Shown here piece by piece: positions 1 to 6,729 of a stretch of DNA of 17,295 nt (position 1 is its first letter; every line of letters begins with the position of its first letter). The translations under genes were made by a program, and so were the position numbers. A model generated the notes under the pieces. The model was given only the letters and a program-made list of their open reading frames with translations, was not told the DNA's origin and ran no database searches. Source of the stretch: Planctomycetes bacterium RIFCSPHIGHO2_12_FULL_52_36 (lineage in GTDB: Bacteria; Planctomycetota; Brocadiia; Brocadiales; Bathyanammoxibiaceae); the NCBI GenBank assembly GCA_001828545.1, contig MHYW01000137.1:5023-22317 (forward strand). Reading direction: 5' to 3'.

Positions 1-1688
1 TCAGTAACCAACAGCACCGGTGGGCTATTCAGTATCACTATATCGTATCGGCTCCTGGCCTTTTGTAAGAATGCCTCTAAGTTGGTTGAAGTCAGGAGTT
101 CTGCGGGGTTGCCTGAGTAGTAACCTGCAGTTATGATGTGCAGGTAGTCCAGGCCCTCGGCATCAGCTATATCCAGATCAAAATCCCCAATTGCCACATC
201 AACAAAAGTTCTTAGACAATCTTCAAAATTGCAAGTTTCTGTTAATACGTCGCCGAGGCCTGGTGCCTTGGGAATGCCAAACACGGCGTGGATATCTGCC
301 CTCCTGAAATCTGCATCTACCAGGAGGGTCTTCAACCGGTTCTTGGCCATGGTTATAGCCAGATTACATACGCTGATAGTCTTACCCTCCATAGGAAGAG
401 AGCTTGTGATGAGGATGACCTTTTGATGGGGTTGTCTCTTGAGCTGTATATTGGTCCTCAGGGTGCGGTAGGCCTCCAGAATGGGGTCGTCTTCCTTCTG
501 GAAGAGGATCAGTTGTTGTCGTATTTGCAAGATACCCTTACCTACCTTGGCATGGTGGTTCCTTGGCCTCTCCTTCCTTTTCGGAATCTTGATAAATGGA
601 ATAACCGCCAGGACGGGAAGCCCTGTTATGGCCTCCACCGACTCAATAGTAATTAGCGAGGTATCAAGGCTCTCTAGCAGAAAGGCTATGAGAAACCCCA
701 GGACTAGCCCGGCCCCGGCCCCGGCCCCAGCGTTAGGGAGCATCTTTGGTTTTATAGGGCTTGTAGGGATGGAAGCACGGTCAAGTATCTGTACTTCTTC
801 CACCTTCTCTGCCTCGGCAATACGGGCATCGGCCAACTTCGTCATAAGCTCTCCATATATCCTCCCCTGAACCTCTACCTCTCTCGCCGTCCTGGCTACC
901 TGCATTTCTCCTTCTGGCAGTGTCTGCAACTGCCTCTTTATACCATTAATCTGGTCTTCTATGGCCGCCGCCTTAGGATGTTTCATGGTGTATTTTCCCA
1001 GGAGTTCGGACTTCTCCCTCTCCAGGGTAGAGAGTTTTGTTATGAGGATTTCCCCAATTCCAGTTACCTCTCCGCTTTCTTTGGCCTGTTTCAGTTCCTC
1101 CTCCATATGGTTAAGCCTCTCCCTCACTAATTTTACCTGTTCCTCTATGTATTCTCTAACGGCCGTGGCCTGTTTAATCTTTCTCTGGAAATCTTCTTTT
1201 ACGTATACCTCTGCCGTGGCATTAGCTATCCTGGCGGCTAGGGTAGGACTCGGGTGGCGGACAACTATTTTTATCACGTCAGTTTCTTTCACTGACTTGA
1301 CAAAGACAGTCCCCCGTACAGAGGCAGTTTGATTTTCTATCTCCTTTTGGGTGGCATTCTCCCTTAAAAGGCCCAATTTCCGGGCTACCTTTTCCATCAC
1401 CGCCGCACTGGTTATCATCTCCACCTCACTCTCAATGGGATTCGCATACGTCCACATGGCGGTGGTAGGGATAGGCTCTACAGAGGTCTTACGTTCTGTA
1501 ATCCTCACAGTAGCCACGGCCTGATAGATGGGGGTGATAGTGAAGGTGTAGAAGATACTTCCCCCTAGTACGCAAAAGAAGGTAATTAGAATCCACAACA
1601 GCCTCTTCCGGATTACCAGTAAGTAATCCCAAAGGCTAAGCTCTATGCGTGAAGGGGTCTTTTTCACCTTTATCGGCTCTGCACTCAT
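1..1688 (-). CDS. Wzc-type polysaccharide co-polymerase / BY-kinase (3' end outside window)
   Basis: Open frame of 562 residues from an ATG at 1688, still open at the left edge, so the C-terminus is missing. The N-terminal part is a Wzz-like domain: a membrane segment at about residues 27-50, a charged helical region (about 180-280, coiled-coil-like), and a second membrane segment at about 323-340 preceded by four Ala-Gly repeats from a GC-rich tandem repeat. The C-terminal part is a bacterial tyrosine-kinase (CpsD/Wzc) ATPase: Walker A SSLPMEGKT (429-437), Walker A' LLVDADFRR (D458, D460) and a Walker B-like VILNSPP in which the usual Asp is Asn554. In this family the cytoplasmic kinase and the membrane Wzz part control chain length and export of capsule or exopolysaccharide. 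It lies 63 bp after the Wza-like gene. The Tyr-rich tail, if present, is outside the window. Family assignment is firm; the polysaccharide made is unknown. Confidence 0.9.
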   Translation of the reverse strand, partial: MSAEPIKVKKTPSRIELSLWDYLLVIRKRLLWILITFFCVLGGSIFYTFTITPIYQAVATVRITERKTSVEPIPTTAMWTYANPIESEVEMITSAAVMEKVARKLGLLRENATQKEIENQTASVRGTVFVKSVKETDVIKIVVRHPSPTLAARIANATAEVYVKEDFQRKIKQATAVREYIEEQVKLVRERLNHMEEELKQAKESGEVTGIGEILITKLSTLEREKSELLGKYTMKHPKAAAIEDQINGIKRQLQTLPEGEMQVARTAREVEVQGRIYGELMTKLADARIAEAEKVEEVQILDRASIPTSPIKPKMLPNAGAGAGAGLVLGFLIAFLLESLDTSLITIESVEAITGLPVLAVIPFIKIPKRKERPRNHHAKVGKGILQIRQQLILFQKEDDPILEAYRTLRTNIQLKRQPHQKVILITSSLPMEGKTISVCNLAITMAKNRLKTLLVDADFRRADIHAVFGIPKAPGLGDVLTETCNFEDCLRTFVDVAIGDFDLDIADAEGLDYLHIITAGYYSGNPAELLTSTNLEAFLQKARSRYDIVILNSPPVLLVT

Positions 1689-1726
1689 GATTATATTACA
1701 GTTCCATTTTACTTGTAGCTCCACCT

Positions 1727-1755
1727 GATAGGGCAGGGGCAAGCCCTGCCCCTAC
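1727..1755. repeat. GTAGGGGC-family hairpin in the wza-wzc gap
   Basis: A perfect 8-bp stem GGGCAGGG (1731-1738) and CCCTGCCC (1744-1751) encloses a 5-nt loop. On the minus strand it begins with GTAGGGGC (1755-1748), and its TAG is the stop codon of the export gene (1752-1754). No T-run follows, so it is more likely a mobile or processing hairpin than a terminator. It leaves the two genes co-transcribable. Confidence 0.75.
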
Positions 1756-2777
1756 TTAGGAGCGGTGAAAAGGTTCTTTCGGACGATATCGGCGGTTGAG
1801 GCCGCACTGAGCATACTATATGCCATGGGCGCAATCACACCTATAATAATTTCAGCAATGTTTGCACCTCGTGTTGGCACATAGACCAGGTCCATGTGGT
1901 CCACTACGGTGTTGTTCGCAATGGCGTCCTGGATGCTGACGGTAAAGATTTGAGGACCGTCCATTGTCTGGTGCACCAAAAAGATACTGTCACTCCTTGC
2001 CTTCTCGGTAAGTCCACCGGCCTTGGCCAGGACTTCTATCAACCTCTGTCCCCCAAAGACGTCGTACATCCCGGGTATCCTCACCTCCCCAAGGAGTACG
2101 GCCTGGGGTTTAGCAAATTGCTTCACCACCACTGACACCTTGGGGTCCTTTGTGTATTCCGATAATTCCTTCGTAAGGCGTTCGTTTAGTTCGCGGGGCG
2201 TAAGCCCCAGGCTCCATATGTCGCCTATCAGGGGGAAGGATATCCGGCCATCGGGTCTCACCGTTACTTCCTTTTTTAATTCATCATAACCCCAGACTGA
2301 AATATCCAGGACGTCGTTCATCCTTAGCTTATACTCCGGCAGGGTGGGGATTACCCCATCCGCATCCGAAGGGACGTTCATCACCAGCTCCTTCTGCCCC
2401 GTCTCAATCACACTCATATAGACCTTTGCCTCATTAGAAAGGGGGTCTAACTCCAATACCTTCTGTAGTTCAGCCTTTGCCTTCTCCGTGTTCCCTTCGT
2501 AGAAAAACCTCTTTGCCCTCTGCATATAGAACCCTTTGAGTCTTATTTTCTTGTCCTGCGCAAGCTTGCCTTGTATATCTGCCTCCAATGCCTCCAGGAA
2601 CCTGGCCTCTTCCTCATCCTGGGGACTCACATTTACTGCAGGAGAACTCCCTTGTGGGGAATTATTTACTGTGGTCGGTGTGGGGTTTTTATTCAACATG
2701 GGGCTTGAACCAGTAGACAGGCATCCAATGTTGGAATATAAAAAGGCTATAGATACCATAATCCTTATAGTCTTCAT
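1752..2777 (-). CDS. Wza-like polysaccharide export outer-membrane protein
   Basis: 341 residues. The N-terminus has a short hydrophobic signal ending in a lipobox-like NIGC (Cys19), so an outer-membrane lipoprotein is likely. A Ser/Pro/Asn-rich linker (20-55) follows, then a TPR-like helical stretch (about 84-125, with YEGNTEKAKAELQKVLELDP). A polysaccharide-export domain spans about 148-222 (LRMNDVLDISVWG, RPDGRISFPLIGDI) and a single SLBB domain about 225-305 (GEVRIPGMYDV, AKAGGL). The C-terminus ends in a hydrophobic/amphipathic helix (306-330), as Wza uses to cross the outer membrane. ATG 2777 is preceded by AGGGA at proper distance. It precedes the Wzc-like kinase on the same strand, the usual export pair. 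The stop TAG belongs to the hairpin at 1727-1755. The TPR insertion before the export domain is less usual than in E. coli Wza. Confidence 0.92.
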   Translation of the reverse strand: MKTIRIMVSIAFLYSNIGCLSTGSSPMLNKNPTPTTVNNSPQGSSPAVNVSPQDEEEARFLEALEADIQGKLAQDKKIRLKGFYMQRAKRFFYEGNTEKAKAELQKVLELDPLSNEAKVYMSVIETGQKELVMNVPSDADGVIPTLPEYKLRMNDVLDISVWGYDELKKEVTVRPDGRISFPLIGDIWSLGLTPRELNERLTKELSEYTKDPKVSVVVKQFAKPQAVLLGEVRIPGMYDVFGGQRLIEVLAKAGGLTEKARSDSIFLVHQTMDGPQIFTVSIQDAIANNTVVDHMDLVYVPTRGANIAEIIIGVIAPMAYSMLSAASTADIVRKNLFTAPK

Positions 2778-2809
2778 AGTTTTCCCTGGCTTAAAAACAT
2801 TGATGTTAT

Positions 2810-2838
2810 ATATTATTACAAGTCATAACCTTTTTCAA
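2810..2838 (-). promoter_or_regulatory. candidate promoter of the wza-wzc genes
   Basis: On the minus strand TTGAAA (2838-2833), a 17-bp spacer and TAATAT (2815-2810) precede the export gene ATG at 2777. The surrounding DNA is AT-rich. It suggests that the export pair can be transcribed separately from the modification cassette upstream. Pattern match only. Confidence 0.45.
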
Positions 2839-2871
2839 CATGTATATCTAATCTTTTTGTGGAGACAAAAT

Positions 2872-2893
2872 GGTGCGTTGCACGCACCCTACG
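2872..2893. repeat. GTAGGGTGC hairpin overlapping a stop codon
   Basis: A 7-bp stem GGTGCGT (2872-2878) and ACGCACC (2882-2888) with loop TGC. On the minus strand it is headed by GTAGGGTGC. The TAG of that head (2891-2889) is the stop codon of the nucleotidyltransferase gene. It is a relative of the GTAGGGGC hairpins elsewhere in the window. Confidence 0.65.
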
Positions 2894-4115
2894 TGACCTT
2901 ATTCCCCAAAAAAAGCGACACGAAATGGAAAAAGGCCCTGAGTCCTGCAGTAATAGTGCGGTAAACCACTGCGGCCCCTCCCCGAATCGGTCGTATGAGA
3001 AAGTAAAGGGACCTGATGGGCGGAGGGAGCGGAAGGAACTGGTAGTCGGTCTGTGTCGGCCAGAAGAGGGTGTGGCACAGGCAATGAAGACGTTTTGGGC
3101 CCTTAAAGGGGTGGTCTCTGGAGGGAGAGGGGAAAAGCGCCACCCAGAAGGGCAGCTCATTAAGCCTAAGGGTCTTTGGTACCTCTGTCCCAAAGAGACG
3201 GTGGCAGACGGTCAGGGCCAATCGTATCGCCTCAGTCCAGCCGTACCGGCCTGCAACCTCCTCCACTACATCCCATGCGATTTCCCTCCGTAAAGAGAGT
3301 TCATTGAGGTCAGCCAGGTTATCGACCAGTGCAAAGCGGTGATGATAGGCATGGAGGGCCAGGAAGAGCAGTGTCCATTCTGGCCTTGTACTAAACACTT
3401 TTCTGCCAGACAGTAGGGGCGTATTGCAATACGCCCCTACAACCCCCTCCTCCCAAAAGACCTGGGGGAGAGGGGGGACTCCAAATGAAGGGAACACAAG
3501 CTCCCAGTGGAGGTCAACCGGAAACGAGCCCCCCTGTGATTCTCGTACCATACCAATTGCATGGTTACCGGGAAGAATGAACCGTTCAAAAAAGGCCTCA
3601 TCCACCTTCCAGTTATACCCTAACTCCCTCAGGAGCCTTACAGCCCGAACCGCCTCCCCCCTGGGAACGAGGAGGTCTATGTCCCGTACAACCCGCAGGG
3701 TTGGTCCTCCATATAGCTCCTGGGACAGTATCACCCCCTTAAGTGGTAGCACCCGAAGCCCCTGTCCTTGAAGGAAATCTAGTAGCCCAAACAACTCCTT
3801 CTGCAAACCCAGGCACCTCTTTTCGTTACCCAACGTAAACGTCTTAAGTCCCCAGAGTACCTCATCCGGGATTTCCTTTGCGTCTAGTCGTGAAAGGTGC
3901 TGAAAGAGGCGGGGATAGATGTCGGCGTAATAAGCTATCTCTAGCACACGTTTCCATCCCGAACGTTGGTGGATCGCCTCAATGAGGGCCGCATAATATT
4001 CCATTGGAAACGTGGGCTGGAACGTCTTGCGTGCCAGTAAAAGGCAGAGCGACTCCTCGGGTGGGAGGCCCTCAGGGACGCCTCTGAAAGGTGTGCAGGA
4101 ATCTAACTGTGGCAT
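2889..4115 (-). CDS. nucleotidyltransferase family protein (NTP_transf_5 type)
   Basis: 408 residues. The hallmarks of the uncharacterised family-5 nucleotidyltransferases are visible: LPLKG (124-127), LYGGPTLRVVRDIDLLV (about 134-150, with the acidic pair D145/D147 for metal binding), and VDLHWEL (200-206). The fold is that of a pol-beta-like nucleotidyltransferase; the substrate is unknown. ATG 4115 has AAGGG about 6 nt upstream, and the gene follows the HprK-like gene by 40 bp, as the last gene of the cassette. Oddity: residues about 226-235 (VGAYCNTPLL) are encoded by a perfect 28-bp palindrome at 3413-3440 of the GTAGGGGC family, read through in frame. The stop TAG is also part of a hairpin. 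Such proteins occur with PqqD and HprK-like genes and in exopolysaccharide regions, which agrees with the context. Family call is good; function is open. Confidence 0.85.
   Translation of the reverse strand: MPQLDSCTPFRGVPEGLPPEESLCLLLARKTFQPTFPMEYYAALIEAIHQRSGWKRVLEIAYYADIYPRLFQHLSRLDAKEIPDEVLWGLKTFTLGNEKRCLGLQKELFGLLDFLQGQGLRVLPLKGVILSQELYGGPTLRVVRDIDLLVPRGEAVRAVRLLRELGYNWKVDEAFFERFILPGNHAIGMVRESQGGSFPVDLHWELVFPSFGVPPLPQVFWEEGVVGAYCNTPLLSGRKVFSTRPEWTLLFLALHAYHHRFALVDNLADLNELSLRREIAWDVVEEVAGRYGWTEAIRLALTVCHRLFGTEVPKTLRLNELPFWVALFPSPSRDHPFKGPKRLHCLCHTLFWPTQTDYQFLPLPPPIRSLYFLIRPIRGGAAVVYRTITAGLRAFFHFVSLFLGNKVT
3413..3440. repeat. perfect 28-bp GTAGGGGC palindrome inside a coding region
   Basis: Two 14-bp arms beginning GTAGGGGC and ending GCCCCTAC are exactly complementary with no loop, centred between 3426 and 3427. 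It lies within the nucleotidyltransferase gene and does not break its frame. It has the same ends as the intergenic hairpins at 1727, 10201 and 15441 but a different core (GTATTGCAATAC). Confidence 0.9.
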
Positions 4116-4155
4116 CCATTACCCTTAGCATATCGCCCCCTCAGGATGAGACCTT

Positions 4156-4989
4156 TCATCTCAGCCCCAGGAAGAGCTTTTCAATTGCCTCAGCGGCCTG
4201 AAAAGGCTCGTCCCAGAGGAGGCGGTAGGACGGGACTTCCTGGGCCAGCTGAGCAATTAAGCTAAGCCCTCCACCCATTATATATTCAGTCTTATTAAAC
4301 GCAAGGCATGTCAGATAAAGGGCCGCTTCTCCCTTCTTTAGCTGGAGGAACTCAAGGCGGGAGGAATCCCACTCCGGAAAGAGCATTAGTGAGACTGGAA
4401 CCTCGGAAGTGGCAAACCGCTGGACTGGCAGAAAGAAACGTATGGAATAGGATGGTAGCAAAAGGCACTGATTGGATGGTAAAGAGAAGGGCAAGGGTAT
4501 CCACTCCCTCAGGCGGATAGCCCGTGGGAAAGGGGAAACATGGTATTTACCCTCTTCAGGGCTCATGGAAAGGGGTGACACATCATCCGAAAAATAGGAG
4601 AAATCCTCCGACCTCTCCAGTAAGGCAGTGGTAAGCAGGCTCTTTCCACTGCCCGAAGGCCCAAGCAATAAGAGGGCCTTTCCCCCTTTTGCTACCACGC
4701 CGGCATGGAGGATAAGCCTTTCATTCACCGAGGGGAGGAAGTGATAATATAGAAAGGTCTCAAAAAGATAGACAATCTCTAGTGGAGAGCCCCCACAGAA
4801 CAGAGGGGCTTTCGCCTCCCCATTGCCCTCCAGCACCCAGAACTTTCCATCAAAAGCCCTAATTGTGTAGGCCAGGGAAGGCTTCCCCTGTCCGGGGGGA
4901 AAGGCCTGAAAGAAGGTCTCCAGGAGTCCCCCAACCTCCGGGACATCGGTCTCCACCTCAACGACCTCACTCAATAAGGCCTTTTTCAC
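4156..4989 (-). CDS. HPr kinase-like ATPase (HprK-related, peptide-modification cassette)
   Basis: 277 residues, start GTG at 4989 with a GGGGGAG ribosome site just upstream. It overlaps the PqqD gene by 23 nt, so translation is probably coupled. The core resembles the C-terminal domain of HPr kinase/phosphorylase: LILHAGVVAKGGKALLLLGP leading into the P-loop GPSGSGKS (110-117), followed by a FSDDVSPL motif (133-140) corresponding to the HprK acidic site. The N-terminal HprK domain is absent, and there is no HPr or PTS gene nearby, so it is unlikely to act in carbon catabolite control. Related short HprK-like kinases accompany PqqD proteins in the cassettes known as HPr-rel-A type (from memory). 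It probably phosphorylates or adenylates a cassette protein or small molecule; this is inference. Confidence 0.8.
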   Translation of the reverse strand: MKKALLSEVVEVETDVPEVGGLLETFFQAFPPGQGKPSLAYTIRAFDGKFWVLEGNGEAKAPLFCGGSPLEIVYLFETFLYYHFLPSVNERLILHAGVVAKGGKALLLLGPSGSGKSLLTTALLERSEDFSYFSDDVSPLSMSPEEGKYHVSPFPRAIRLREWIPLPFSLPSNQCLLLPSYSIRFFLPVQRFATSEVPVSLMLFPEWDSSRLEFLQLKKGEAALYLTCLAFNKTEYIMGGGLSLIAQLAQEVPSYRLLWDEPFQAAEAIEKLFLGLR

Positions 4990-5236
4990 GGAGCTCCCCC
5001 AGTGTGCGCCCTACGTCCTTCCCTATGTCGTGGTCTCCAGGGGTGACGAGTTTCACTATCTCCTGTGCAATCTCCTCGGCCGTCCGTGTCCCATCACATA
5101 GCTCAAAGATTACCGAGGCCGAGACGTTAAGGAGATGCACATGGTCTTTACCGGAATCGTAGAGGAGTAAATCATCCTCTACCTCCTCGGTAGCTAAGGT
5201 ACCTCTATGCCTGGGCTTCCAGGTGGCATCCATCAC
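4967..5236 (-). CDS. PqqD-like peptide chaperone (RiPP recognition element)
   Basis: 89 residues. The PqqD signature is clear: HLLNVSASVIFELCDGTRTAEEIAQEIV (about 33-60), then a C-terminal helical part. PqqD-type domains bind leader peptides and hand them to a radical SAM enzyme. The gene starts at GTG 5236, whose G is the last base of the radical SAM stop TAG; an ATG at 5233 is the alternative. Its end overlaps the HprK-like gene. This packing supports one operon and a joint task with the radical SAM protein. No catalytic residues are expected. The family call is strong; the peptide it binds is inferred to be the small protein at 6325-6483. Confidence 0.87.
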   Translation of the reverse strand: MMDATWKPRHRGTLATEEVEDDLLLYDSGKDHVHLLNVSASVIFELCDGTRTAEEIAQEIVKLVTPGDHDIGKDVGRTLGELREKGLIE

Positions 5237-6234
5237 TAATTGTTATTATCCCCCTTTTTGTGCCCCTCAAGTCTATGTTCCGCCTCAACAAGCTTTTTAC
5301 CATAATCCAATAAAGGCGTGAGCGCTTTCATTAAGTCACCATCCCTGTGAATACGGACACAGAGTTGACAGACGGAGGCGAGGTTGTCGTCCTTTGGTAA
5401 AAGGGGAAGCAGGTGGGGGAACTTCCATCGGGCGAGCCCATATATGGCATCAAACCCACGGTTAAACACAAGCTGTACATATGCGTCTGCCTGTATCCGC
5501 TCCAGAATGGTCTTAAGCGAGTCCTTCTTAGTGTTCCCAAAAGAGAGCTTCCCCATGAAGTTTAGCTCACCCGCACAGCATGGGTAGACCTCTCCATCGG
5601 GGTAGATGTTGATGTCACGTCCGCCCAGGTTACAACCCCCCATCTGTGAGGGAGGTGGGATGTTATAGTCCCGCCATGTAACCTTACGCTGTCTTCCCCT
5701 CCCCATGGGGACAGCCAGATGCTGGGAAAAACGGAGACGAGGATGACGGAAACCATCCATAAAGTCCTCAATCTCTGAGGTAGTATCCCAGGATACGGAG
5801 ACAACCTCACACACAAGCCCAAGTTCAAGACCTACCTCTACGGCGTTTTTAACGAAGGCGGCAGGTACAAAGGCCTGGTGGGTTGGGTCGGTAGAGCAGG
5901 AAAGCTCGTCAAGACCCCTTTCAACCAGGGGTCTTAGCTTTTCCAGTGCCTTCTCCCTCGTCTCCGCCCAGTAGCAGGAGGTCACAATCCTCGCAGACAT
6001 GAGGCCCTTGCATGCCTCCAGGACCTCAACTAACTCTTCATGATAGAGGAATGGCTCACCGCCGGTGAAGGAAACCCTCTTTACAACCCCTAGACTGGCC
6101 GCCTCCTTTATATACCGGATTGCGTCTTCCTTCCTGATTTTTACCGGTTTATACCCATTCCCCGGACACCAGCAAAAGTCACACCTGAGTGGACATTCTA
6201 CCGTATAAATTAGAACCAATAAGGGGGACTTCAT
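5236..6234 (-). CDS. radical SAM protein with SPASM-like C-terminus, peptide-modifying
   Basis: 332 residues. The radical SAM CxxxCxxC motif is ECPLRCDFC (C14, C18, C21) and the SAM-binding GGEP is at 58-61. The C-terminal part carries extra cysteines in a SPASM/twitch-like pattern: C201, the pair C219-C220 after YPDGEVYP, and C289-x-x-C292, probably ligating one or two auxiliary Fe-S clusters. Such enzymes modify peptides (crosslinks, epimerisation, thioethers) when paired with a PqqD domain, encoded here by the next gene with a 1-nt overlap. The start ATG 6234 has no clear ribosome site. It is the second gene of the operon, 90 bp after the small Tat-signal protein. The class of reaction cannot be read from the sequence. 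Confidence 0.88.
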   Translation of the reverse strand: MKSPLLVLIYTVECPLRCDFCWCPGNGYKPVKIRKEDAIRYIKEAASLGVVKRVSFTGGEPFLYHEELVEVLEACKGLMSARIVTSCYWAETREKALEKLRPLVERGLDELSCSTDPTHQAFVPAAFVKNAVEVGLELGLVCEVVSVSWDTTSEIEDFMDGFRHPRLRFSQHLAVPMGRGRQRKVTWRDYNIPPPSQMGGCNLGGRDINIYPDGEVYPCCAGELNFMGKLSFGNTKKDSLKTILERIQADAYVQLVFNRGFDAIYGLARWKFPHLLPLLPKDDNLASVCQLCVRIHRDGDLMKALTPLLDYGKKLVEAEHRLEGHKKGDNNN

Positions 6235-6324
6235 TTAGCGTCAAATCTAAAATTCTACCTCTGAACCGGGACTAGCGGTTTACCTCCATACGCCTCGCCG
6301 GGCCACAATACGACCCACAAGGGA

Positions 6325-6483
6325 TTAGCCCGCTGCAGCCTTGGATGTCTTTGCCTGTGCCCACGCCGCTCGGGAACTTAGGGTGAGGATTGCTGGCGGA
6401 ATCCAGAGGGCTAGTTTTAAGAGCCTCCTCCTGGTACGGTCTGCATCGTTTATTTGATCATTACCAGGTCTTTCTTTTTCCAT
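6325..6483 (-). CDS. 52-residue protein with Tat-like signal; candidate substrate peptide
   Basis: 52 residues from ATG 6483, which has GGAGG about 9 nt upstream; a longer frame upstream lacks such a site. Residues 17-23 read TRRRLLK, a twin-arginine motif, followed by a hydrophobic stretch LALWIPPAILTL (24-35) and a signal-peptidase-like AWA (40-42). Cleavage there would leave only a 10-residue product QAKTSKAAAG. The acidic-polar N-terminus (1-16) could serve as a recognition leader. It is the first gene of the operon with the radical SAM and PqqD genes, the position of a precursor peptide. I know no named family for it. Alternatives are a small anchored membrane peptide whose helix is not cleaved, or a degenerate signal-only remnant. 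The presence of a gene is well supported; the role is inference. Confidence 0.7.
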   Translation of the reverse strand: MEKERPGNDQINDADRTRRRLLKLALWIPPAILTLSSRAAWAQAKTSKAAAG

Positions 6484-6550
6484 AAAAACCACCCTCCAAT
6501 CTCTATGTCTCGGAGACGTTACCTGACCATAAATATCTCTAAAGTAACAA

Positions 6551-6577
6551 ATTATCAAAAAATGACGCCTGTATCAA
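6551..6577 (-). promoter_or_regulatory. candidate promoter of the peptide-modification operon
   Basis: On the minus strand TTGATA (6577-6572), a 15-bp spacer and GATAAT (6556-6551) lie in AT-rich DNA 68 bp before the small-protein ATG. The spacer is shorter than ideal. Pattern match only. Confidence 0.35.
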
Positions 6578-6619
6578 TACTTTTTTCACTCTTTTTTCTC
6601 TTACCATACCACCGTTTGT

Positions 6620-6627
6620 GTAGGGGC
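6620..6627 (+). repeat. lone GTAGGGGC half-element
   Basis: The head of the GTAGGGGC hairpin family without a matching second arm, in the 246-bp gap between the divergent small-protein and tldD genes. Probably a decayed copy. Confidence 0.4.
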
Positions 6628-6693
6628 AAGGTGAGATTTTTATGGAAGTGAAAAGGGATTTCTATTATAAGAGACCTCTGAAAAAGTTTGTGT

Positions 6694-6728
6694 GCTGACT
6701 GCTGACTACTGATTGCTGATTGCTGACT
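6694..6728 (+). repeat. five tandem heptamers (GCTGACT type) abutting the tldD start
   Basis: Five consecutive 7-bp units: GCTGACT, GCTGACT, ACTGATT, GCTGATT, GCTGACT. The array ends one base before the tldD ATG, so it fills the place of the ribosome site. No Shine-Dalgarno sequence is present. Similar units recur at 10493-10560. Confidence 0.85.
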
Positions 6729-6729
6729 T

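Noticed and set aside
229..1332. Several plus-strand open frames of 65-129 residues
   Set aside because: They lie opposite the Wzc-like gene, have low-complexity Ser/Leu/Arg composition, no family motifs, and no ribosome sites.
2859..3293. 144-residue plus-strand frame, and 125- and 61-residue minus-strand frames over 2816-3193
   Set aside because: Shadows of the nucleotidyltransferase C-terminus, whose own frame is consistent with the family to its stop.
4156..4989. True HPr kinase/phosphorylase of carbon catabolite control
   Set aside because: It lacks the N-terminal HprK domain, and no ptsH, rapZ or rpoN-type neighbour is present; the PqqD context is different.
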